Shown here piece after piece: positions 21,478 through 26,722 of a stretch of 26,722 nucleotides of DNA. The notes beneath the pieces are model-generated. The model did no database searches. It was not told where the DNA came from and saw nothing but the letters and a program-made list of their open reading frames with translations. Each line of letters opens with the position of its first letter. Position 1 is the stretch's first letter. The DNA is from DATEJJ01 sp039649115 (lineage in GTDB: Bacteria > Actinomycetota > Actinomycetes > Mycobacteriales > Micromonosporaceae), in assembly GCA_039649115.1 (NCBI GenBank), contig JBBWZQ010000297.1, forward strand, positions 1 through 26,722, read 5' to 3'. A program made the translations under genes and the position numbers.

Positions 21478-22767
21478 GTGGCACGGATCGGTGACGGCGG
21501 CGACCTACTGAAGTGTTCCTTCTGCGGGAAGTCGCAGAAGCAGGTGAAGAAGCTCATCGCAGGTCCGGGTGTGTACATCTGTGACGAGTGCATCGACCTG
21601 TGCAATGAGATCATCGAAGAGGAACTCGCCGAGTCGGCGGACGTCAAATGGGACGAACTGCCCAAGCCGATCGAGATCTGCGAGTTCCTCGACCAGTACG
21701 TCGTCGGTCAGGACCAGGCCAAGAAGGCGCTGGCCGTCGCCGTCTACAACCACTACAAGCGCATCCAGGCCGAGTCCGGCGGCAACCACGGCGGCGAGGG
21801 TGTGGAGCTGGCCAAGTCCAACATCCTGCTCATCGGCCCCACCGGTTGCGGCAAGACGCACCTGGCGCAGACGCTGGCCCGGATGCTCAACGTCCCGTTC
21901 GCGATTGCGGACGCGACCGCGCTCACCGAGGCCGGCTACGTCGGCGAGGATGTCGAGAACATCCTGCTCAAGCTCATCCAGGCGGCCGACTACGACATCA
22001 AGCGTGCGGAGACCGGCATCATCTACATCGATGAGGTCGACAAGATCGCACGCAAGTCGGAGAACCCGTCGATCACCCGGGACGTCTCGGGCGAGGGTGT
22101 CCAGCAGGCGCTGTTGAAGATCCTTGAGGGTACGGTCGCCAACGTCCCGCCGCAGGGTGGCCGCAAGCACCCGCACCAGGAGTTCATCCAGATCGACACG
22201 ACCAACGTGCTGTTCATCTGCGGTGGCGCGTTCGCGGGGCTGGACCGGATCATCGAGTCGCGAGTCGGCAAGGGTGGGCTGGGCTTCGGCGCCAACCTGC
22301 GGTCGATCACGGAGCGCTCGACGGATGACGTCTTCGCCCAGGTGATGCCGGAAGACATGCTCAAGTTCGGGCTGATACCCGAGTTCATCGGGCGGCTGCC
22401 GGTGATCACCAATGTGCGCAGCCTGGACCGCGACGCGCTGGTGCGGATCCTCACCGAGCCGCGCAACGCGCTGGTCAAGCAGTACCAGCGGCTGTTCGAG
22501 CTGGACGGCGTGGAGCTGGAGTTCGAGCCCGACGCGCTGGAGGCGATCGCCGACCAGGCCAACCTCCGCGGCACGGGCGCGCGCGGCCTGCGGGCCATCA
22601 TGGAAGAGGTCCTGCTCTCCGTGATGTACGAGGTGCCGAGCAACCCCAACGCTGCCCGCGTGCTGATCACCCGCGAGGTGGTTCTGGAGAACGTGAACCC
22701 GACGATCGTCCCTCGCGAGTTCGTCGGCCGCCGGCGGGCCCGCGACCGGGAAGAGAAGTCGGCCTGA
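21478..22767 (+). CDS. clpX: ATP-dependent Clp protease ATP-binding subunit ClpX
   Basis: The 429-residue AAA+ unfoldase has an N-terminal Cys4 zinc finger (C13, C16, C35, C38) that recognises substrates and adaptors. The AAA+ module contains Walker A GPTGCGKT (120-127), the pore loop GYVG (153-156) and Walker B IIYIDEVD (181-188), and the C-terminal small domain includes GTGARGLRAIMEEVLL. It unfolds tagged proteins and feeds ClpP. It starts at GTG with GGGAG 10 nt upstream. The 245-bp gap after clpP2 could hold its own promoter, though I see no convincing hexamer pair. It converges on the XRE-cupin gene, 13 bp away. Confidence 0.97.
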   Translation: MARIGDGGDLLKCSFCGKSQKQVKKLIAGPGVYICDECIDLCNEIIEEELAESADVKWDELPKPIEICEFLDQYVVGQDQAKKALAVAVYNHYKRIQAESGGNHGGEGVELAKSNILLIGPTGCGKTHLAQTLARMLNVPFAIADATALTEAGYVGEDVENILLKLIQAADYDIKRAETGIIYIDEVDKIARKSENPSITRDVSGEGVQQALLKILEGTVANVPPQGGRKHPHQEFIQIDTTNVLFICGGAFAGLDRIIESRVGKGGLGFGANLRSITERSTDDVFAQVMPEDMLKFGLIPEFIGRLPVITNVRSLDRDALVRILTEPRNALVKQYQRLFELDGVELEFEPDALEAIADQANLRGTGARGLRAIMEEVLLSVMYEVPSNPNAARVLITREVVLENVNPTIVPREFVGRRRARDREEKSA

Positions 22768-22780
22768 CCTTCCCGGCAGG

Positions 22781-23386
22781 CTACACGGCGGCCGGCAGCA
22801 CCACGACCATCACCATGCGCGCAGGTTCGGCCGCGTCGTTGCGGTACCCGTGCGTCCGGTCGGATGGAAAGTCGATGGTCTCGCCGGCCCGCACCAGGTG
22901 AGCTGTCCCGTCGACGGTGACGGTGACCTCGCCGACCAGTACGTGGATGAGTTCGCGGGTGCCGGTCGCGTGATCCGGCGAATCATGGTGCTCCCGCGGC
23001 TGCAGCCGCCACTCCCAGAGCTCGGCGGCGTTGACGCCGGCCAGCAGGCGCCCGAATCCGCCGTACCCGCCCCGCCAGAGCGTCGGCGCCTGGTCCGCCG
23101 GTGAAATCCGCACGATCCGCTCGGCGGCCGGCTCCAGCAGCCGCGCGATGCTCACGTCGAAGGCGTCGGACAGGCGGCTGAGCGTACCCACACTGGGGTT
23201 GGTGCGGGCGGCCTCGATCTGCACCACCATGCCCTTGCTCACCCCCGAGCGTCCGGACAGCTCGTCGAGCGACCAACCGCGGGCCTGGCGCAGCGCCCGC
23301 ACCTGGTGCGCGACGGCCGCGGTCACCGCGGCGACGCCCCGGTCACCGCGTTCGCCCGTGATCCGGCCCGATGTGTCGGTCAACAC
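22781..23386 (-). CDS. XRE-family transcriptional regulator with C-terminal cupin domain
   Basis: The 201-residue protein has a helix-turn-helix of Cro/CI type at about 26-82 (VRALRQARGWSLDELSGRSG then MVVQIEAARTNPSVGTLSRL). A cupin_2 barrel follows at about 125-200 (GTRELIHVLVGEVTVTVDG, then AGETIDFPSDRTHGYRN). Such regulators usually sense a small molecule in the cupin pocket and control an adjacent gene. Here that gene is the divergent EamA transporter, 38 bp away, and a 12-bp near-palindrome lies between them. The frame starts GTG-TTG; I use the GTG at 23386, with AGGGGA 4-9 nt upstream. Confidence 0.9.
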   Translation of the reverse strand: MLTDTSGRITGERGDRGVAAVTAAVAHQVRALRQARGWSLDELSGRSGVSKGMVVQIEAARTNPSVGTLSRLSDAFDVSIARLLEPAAERIVRISPADQAPTLWRGGYGGFGRLLAGVNAAELWEWRLQPREHHDSPDHATGTRELIHVLVGEVTVTVDGTAHLVRAGETIDFPSDRTHGYRNDAAEPARMVMVVVLPAAV

Positions 23387-23403
23387 TCTGTCCCCTGCGG
23401 TCA

Positions 23404-23415
23404 GTATTATGATAC
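23404..23415. promoter_or_regulatory. Near-palindrome over divergent promoters (XRE-cupin/EamA)
   Basis: GTATTATGATAC is a 12-bp inverted repeat with one mismatched pair. It contains TATTAT and TATGAT as possible -10 boxes on the plus strand and CATAAT/TATCAT on the minus strand. A regulator bound here would block both promoters, so autoregulation plus transporter control is inferred. Confidence 0.5.
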
Positions 23416-23424
23416 AAAGCTCCG

Positions 23425-24267
23425 GTGCTGCCCATTCTGCTCGCCGCCCTGTCCGCCATCGTGTGGGGCACCGGTGACTACTGCGGCGGCCGGGCGGCGC
23501 GCGGCGCGAGCGCGTTGCCTGTGACGGTACTGTCGCAACTGGCTGGATTGCCGGTTCTCGCGGTGAGTGTCGTGCTCGTCGGCGGCGCTCCCACGGCGCG
23601 GGCGCTGGGTTGGGGCGCGGTCGGCGGCGCCGCGGGCTTCCTCGGGCTCGTCCTGCTGTACAAGGGGCTGTCCGAGGGTTCGATGATGATCTTCGCGCCG
23701 GTCAGCGCCGTCACGTCCGCCATCGTGCCGATGGGCGTCGGCCTGGTGCTCGGCGATCGGCCGGGACTCCTGCCGCTGGTCGGCGCGTGCGTCGCGATCG
23801 TCGCGATCGGCCTGGTGAGCGCCTCGGGCGGGACCGCGGCGGAGGGCGCCGCCCGGATCGGCCTGCGGCCGATCGGGCTCGCGCTGGCGTCGGGAGCGCT
23901 GTTCGGCATCTTCTACAGCCTGATCGGCAAGGCCGGCGCCGGCGCGGGGATGTGGCCTTTGGTGGGGGTACGGGTGGCCTCGGTGTCCATCGGCCTGCTC
24001 GTGCTGGCACGCACCGGGACGTCGTTGCGACTACCCCGGCGGGCCGTCCGCTGGTCCCTGGTGGCGGGACCGTTCGACGTGCTGGCCAACGTCCTGTACC
24101 TGGTGGCCGCCGGCCGGGGCCTGCTGTCCCTGGTGGCGCCGGTGGGTTCGATGTACCCGGTGAGCACCGCGCTGCTCGCCTTCCTGATCGACCGCGAGCG
24201 GGTACGCCCGGTGCAGCTGGCCGGATTGGGCCTCGCCGCGACCGCACTGGTCCTCGTGGCCGGCTGA
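23425..24267 (+). CDS. EamA/DMT-superfamily membrane transporter
   Basis: The 280-residue protein has ten predicted membrane helices in two EamA halves of about 140 residues. The opening LPILLAALSAIVWGTGDYCGG and the GLVLLYKGLSEGSMMIFAPVSAV motif of the first half are typical, as is VAPVGSMYPVSTALLAFLIDRERV in the second. The family exports amino acids, nucleobases or other metabolites. The start is taken as GTG at 23425; there is no ribosome-binding site and -10-like sequences lie 11-20 nt upstream, so the message may have almost no leader. The divergent XRE-cupin gene is its likely regulator. Substrate unknown. Confidence 0.9.
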   Translation: MLPILLAALSAIVWGTGDYCGGRAARGASALPVTVLSQLAGLPVLAVSVVLVGGAPTARALGWGAVGGAAGFLGLVLLYKGLSEGSMMIFAPVSAVTSAIVPMGVGLVLGDRPGLLPLVGACVAIVAIGLVSASGGTAAEGAARIGLRPIGLALASGALFGIFYSLIGKAGAGAGMWPLVGVRVASVSIGLLVLARTGTSLRLPRRAVRWSLVAGPFDVLANVLYLVAAGRGLLSLVAPVGSMYPVSTALLAFLIDRERVRPVQLAGLGLAATALVLVAG

Positions 24268-24280
24268 CGCCTGGGACACC

Positions 24281-24286
24281 TAGAGT
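24281..24286 (+). promoter_or_regulatory. -10 box for a leaderless nitrilase-family mRNA
   Basis: TAGAGT ends 6 nt before the ATG at 24293, with no ribosome-binding site in between. It lies just after the EamA stop, so the nitrilase-family gene probably has its own promoter. Confidence 0.4.
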
Positions 24287-24292
24287 GGCGGC

Positions 24293-25096
24293 ATGCGTGT
24301 CGCTGTCTGCCAGCTCAACTCGCGCGACGACCGGGCGGCCAACATGCGGGTGGCCAGGGGGCTGCTGGAGCGCGCCGCCGCCTCCGGTACCGACCTCGCG
24401 GTGCTCCCGGAGTTCACCGACTACCTCGGGCCGGGCACCGGGCTGCCCAAGCCCGAGCCGGTCGACGGCGAGTACGCCACGTTCTTCGCCGACGCGGCGC
24501 GGGACCTGTCGATGTGGGTGCACGCCGGATCCTTCCACGAGGCCGGGCCGGACGCCCGCCGCACCTTCAACACGTCGCTGGTGTTCGACCGCGGCGGCGG
24601 GCTGGCCGCGGTGTACCGGAAGATCCACCTGTACGACGTCGAGATCCCGGGGCGCGTGTCGTACCGGGAGTCGGCGAGCGTGGCGCCGGGCAGCGAGGTG
24701 GTGACGGTACCGGTCGAGGGCGTCACGGTCGGCCTGTCCATCTGCTACGACCTGCGCTTCCCCGAGCTGTACCGGCGGCTCGCGGTGCGCGAGGGAGCCC
24801 AGGTACTCGTGGTACCGGCGGCCTTCATGCTGCACACCGGGCGCGACCACTGGGAGGTGCTGCTGCGTGCGCGAGCGGTCGAGAACCAGTGCTACGTCCT
24901 CGCCGCCGGGCAGGTCGGCGACCACGAGCCGGCCCGTACCTGCTTCGGCCGCAGCATGATCATCGACCCGTGGGGTACCGTCCTGGCTCAGGCGCCGGAC
25001 GTCGTCGGCGTCACCGTGGCCGATCTGGATCTCGATCGGCTGGCGCAGGTCCGCGCCGAGCTGCCCAGCCTCGCCAACCGCCGCCTGCCGGTGTAA
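24293..25096 (+). CDS. Carbon-nitrogen hydrolase (nitrilase superfamily, Nit1/Nit2-like amidase)
   Basis: The 267-residue protein has the full catalytic set: Glu40 in LAVLPEFTDY, Lys110 in VYRKIHLYD and Cys151 in SICYDLRFPELYRR. The pattern R-K-I-H-L-Y/F-D with CYD(L/I)RFPEL is that of the Nit branch, whose best-known members are deaminated-glutathione amidase and omega-amidase. These remove the amide from faulty keto-acid by-products of transamination. The C-terminal SMIIDPWGTVLAQA stretch is also typical. ATG 24293 is the natural start, directly at the first beta-strand (MRVAVCQLNS). It lies 25 bp after the EamA gene, but a -10 box suggests separate initiation. Confidence 0.93.
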   Translation: MRVAVCQLNSRDDRAANMRVARGLLERAAASGTDLAVLPEFTDYLGPGTGLPKPEPVDGEYATFFADAARDLSMWVHAGSFHEAGPDARRTFNTSLVFDRGGGLAAVYRKIHLYDVEIPGRVSYRESASVAPGSEVVTVPVEGVTVGLSICYDLRFPELYRRLAVREGAQVLVVPAAFMLHTGRDHWEVLLRARAVENQCYVLAAGQVGDHEPARTCFGRSMIIDPWGTVLAQAPDVVGVTVADLDLDRLAQVRAELPSLANRRLPV

Positions 25097-25099
25097 GGC

Positions 25100-25990
25100 T
25101 CAGGCCGGCCGGACCAGCAGCCACTCCTGCGACTCGCCGACCGGACGGTACCCGATCGCCTGGTAGATCTTGTTGCTGGTCGGGTTGGCCTTGTCGGCAT
25201 AGAGCATGCATGTCGTGGCGCCGCCGTCCAGCGCCCGCTGGCTGATCGCCGCGACGTTCGCGCTGGCATACCCGTGCCCGCGATGCCCGGCAGGCGTGTA
25301 CACGCCGCTGACCCGCACGACGCGGGTGGCTGGCACGGTTGCCGCACGGCCGTCGTCCGGCTTCGGCAGCCGGGACTGCCAGGCGACCGAAACGGGCCGC
25401 CCGTCGACCTCCCAGAGCCAGACCAGCCCGCCGGCCGCGATCCTGTGCTGCAGCGGCTCGGTCGGGTCGGCGTCGCCGCCGTGGTGCCGCAGCACCTGCG
25501 CGCTGAAGTCGCGCTGCCAGTCCACGACCAGGTCGAGGTCTTCGGGCAGCGCTTCGCGCATCCGGCCGGGTACCCCGCGCGGGTGCTCGACACGGTCCAC
25601 CCGCAGCATCGTCTGGGCCAGCCCACCCCGCACCTGCCCACCCAGCAGGCCGGCGTAGCGGCGCGCGAACGCGGCCGCCGGTGCACCCGGACCGTCGGCC
25701 GTGGGCAGGTCGGGTCGGTGGACGGCGGCCCAGTCGGCGATGGCCTCGGCGGCCGCGCGGGGCATGGCGGACAGAGCCGCGCCGCGGGGCGGCGTGGAGA
25801 TCGCCGCGCCGGCAAGCACACCATCATCGTGTACCCGCAGCCAGAGCGCGTCTTCCTCCAGGGGTACGTCGCCGGCGATCCGTGCCTGTGCGGCGGTGCG
25901 GATCACGTTGTGCTGGACGGGGTCGCGGTCCAGGAACTTCCAGGTGCGGGCGAGGAAGCTCGCCGGATCCGGGTCGAGGGCGACACGCAC
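25100..25990 (-). CDS. GNAT family N-acetyltransferase
   Basis: The 296-residue protein has its acetyl-CoA binding core in the C-terminal half. The beta-strand VVRVSGVYTPAGHRGHGYAS (about 225-244) contains the Q/R-x-x-G-x-G/A pyrophosphate loop (RGHGYA), followed by the NVAAISQRAL helix and the terminal NPTSNKIYQAIGYRPVGES segment. The N-terminal 130 residues form a diverged domain (DPDPASFLARTWKFL...) common in actinobacterial FR47-like acetyltransferases. Substrate unknown. It starts at GTG 25990, 6 bp after the stop of the small membrane gene, with which it is probably co-transcribed. It converges on the nitrilase-family gene with 3 bp between stops. Confidence 0.88.
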   Translation of the reverse strand: MRVALDPDPASFLARTWKFLDRDPVQHNVIRTAAQARIAGDVPLEEDALWLRVHDDGVLAGAAISTPPRGAALSAMPRAAAEAIADWAAVHRPDLPTADGPGAPAAAFARRYAGLLGGQVRGGLAQTMLRVDRVEHPRGVPGRMREALPEDLDLVVDWQRDFSAQVLRHHGGDADPTEPLQHRIAAGGLVWLWEVDGRPVSVAWQSRLPKPDDGRAATVPATRVVRVSGVYTPAGHRGHGYASANVAAISQRALDGGATTCMLYADKANPTSNKIYQAIGYRPVGESQEWLLVRPA

Positions 25991-25996
25991 CGGCGG

Positions 25997-26203
25997 CTAC
26001 CAGGTCGACAGCAGCAGGCCGAGTACGGCAAGGGCGATTGCCGCGCTGCCACTGACGATCAGGGCGTGCGTCATCCGGGACGGCCCGCGCCGGATGAGCC
26101 GGCGGGAGCAGACCACCAGCACGACCAGCACGCAGCCGCCGATGACCGCCTGCCACAGGGGGAACAGCATCCCGAGCAGTGCGTCCTGTGACATGGAGGC
26201 CAT
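25997..26203 (-). CDS. Small two-helix membrane protein of unknown function
   Basis: The 68-residue protein has two hydrophobic segments (about 8-33 and 45-66) joined by a short basic loop (CSRRLIRRGPSR), so both ends should face outward if the positive-inside rule holds. The ATG at 26203 is preceded by GGAGTTGA, a good ribosome-binding site at short spacing. A second ATG at 26194 is less well placed. It lies directly upstream of the GNAT gene and downstream of the divergent rRNA promoter region. I recognise no family. Confidence 0.65.
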   Translation of the reverse strand: MASMSQDALLGMLFPLWQAVIGGCVLVVLVVCSRRLIRRGPSRMTHALIVSGSAAIALAVLGLLLSTW

Positions 26204-26287
26204 TCAACTCCGTTGCCGGCCGCGGCGCATCCACTGCCGGGTTGACCTGCGATGGTACGGATGTGACAGGAGTCGCCTTACGCCGAT

Positions 26288-26317
26288 TTGACGGTAGCTT
26301 GTGCCGGCCAGTACCTT
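26288..26317 (+). promoter_or_regulatory. rRNA operon promoter, most distal (weak)
   Basis: The -35 TTGACG (26288-26293) is followed after 18 nt by TACCTT (26312-26317). The -35 is good and the -10 moderate. It is the outermost of three tandem elements in front of the rRNA operon. Confidence 0.45.
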
Positions 26318-26382
26318 CAGCCTGCCCACGGGCGGTCGCGCGAGCGGCCGGCTCGGGACCCGATCGGTGGGTACGAGCCGAT

Positions 26383-26411
26383 TTGGCGAACGGGAGCCCA
26401 GCGGGTAAGGT
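26383..26411 (+). promoter_or_regulatory. rRNA operon promoter, middle
   Basis: TTGGCG (26383-26388), exactly 17 nt, then TAAGGT (26406-26411). The -10 lies in the 11-mer GGGTAAGGTAG, which recurs at the proximal promoter. Confidence 0.65.
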
Positions 26412-26561
26412 AGGCGGGCCGGTGGGGAACCGGGCGGGTCAACTCGCGAGAGTCGATCGTCGCCGATCCCGCCGGACTCCTTCGAGGATCACACCGAAGC
26501 CGGTGTGCGCCAGCGTGGGAGGGAAAGACCGGGCAGGGCGGCACAAGTTACGACAAACGAC

Positions 26562-26590
26562 TTGACGCCGCGCATCTGACCGGGTAAGGT
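26562..26590 (+). promoter_or_regulatory. rRNA operon promoter, proximal
   Basis: TTGACG (26562-26567), exactly 17 nt, then TAAGGT (26585-26590). This is the best housekeeping sigma-factor promoter in the window, lying shortly before the conserved rRNA leader. Confidence 0.8.
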
Positions 26591-26596
26591 AGACAA

Positions 26597-26722
26597 GTTG
26601 CCCCTGAGCGTGGCCCTTTGGTGGGTTGTGTGATGGTGTGTGTTTGTTCTTTGAGAACTCAACAGGGTGCTGTAAAAGCCAGTGCCGAGAAGATGCTTTT
26701 TTGGATTCCCCTTTTTGTTGGG
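26597..26722 (+). other. 5' leader of an rRNA operon (16S gene beyond the window)
   Basis: The leader contains the actinobacterial rRNA hallmark GTTCTTTGAGAACTCAA (from 26646), including the inverted repeat GTTCT-TTG-AGAAC (26646-26658), part of the antitermination and processing region. Downstream, AAAAGC (26674-26679) can pair with GCTTTT (26695-26700), and the T-rich stretch after it continues to the window edge. No 16S sequence is reached. The whole 26204-26722 interval holds only these promoter and leader elements; no gene is visible in it. Confidence 0.85.

Overview
The window is very GC-rich DNA from a high-GC actinobacterium. It shows strong G/C preference at third codon positions, several promoters whose -10 box lies 6-7 nt before the start codon (probable leaderless mRNAs), frequent GGTACC/GTACCG words, and the tRNA-Gly / tRNA-Pro / tig / clpP1 / clpP2 / clpX order typical of actinomycetes. 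A member of the Micromonosporaceae (Actinoplanes, Dactylosporangium or Micromonospora type) is my best guess; this is inferred from sequence style, not proven.

Layout. (1) 1-6757: a cell-surface or exopolysaccharide region. It holds a 5'-truncated right-handed beta-helix protein (pectate-lyase-3 like), a LytR-CpsA-Psr attachment enzyme, a polyprenyl-phosphate sugar-1-phosphate transferase translationally coupled to a GT-C type membrane glycosyltransferase, and a convergent GT4 glycosyltransferase. (2) 6873-12607: housekeeping and accessory genes, namely a Ddn-type F420-dependent nitroreductase-like protein, a small membrane protein, a secreted GH15 glucodextranase/glucoamylase, an 18-bp minisatellite, an MmcQ/YjbR protein, a secreted Cu/Zn-SOD-like protein lacking most metal ligands, and a stand-alone LigD-type polymerase. 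(3) 12676-17612: a sulfur-linked module. A flavoprotein and an OsmC protein are transcribed leftward, and metX-metY-CoA-binding protein rightward with 4-nt overlaps, from one shared 101-bp control region. (4) 18020-22767: tRNA-Gly(TCC), tRNA-Pro(TGG), trigger factor with a His-rich tail, clpP1-clpP2 behind a ClgR-type operator, and clpX. (5) 22781-26203: an XRE-cupin regulator divergent from an EamA exporter, a nitrilase-family amidase, a GNAT acetyltransferase and a small membrane protein. (6) 26204-26722: the promoter and leader region of a ribosomal RNA operon, with two clear and one weaker tandem promoter and the conserved leader; the 16S gene starts beyond the window.

Functionally, region 1 builds and attaches a surface polysaccharide. 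Region 3 makes homocysteine by direct sulfhydrylation, next to a possible organosulfur or peroxide handling pair. Region 4 is protein folding and quality control. I found no CRISPR array, prophage, insertion sequence or recognisable defence system. The observations most worth following are the metal-ligand-poor SOD homologue, the flavoprotein with no standard start codon, and the divergent OsmC/metXY control region.
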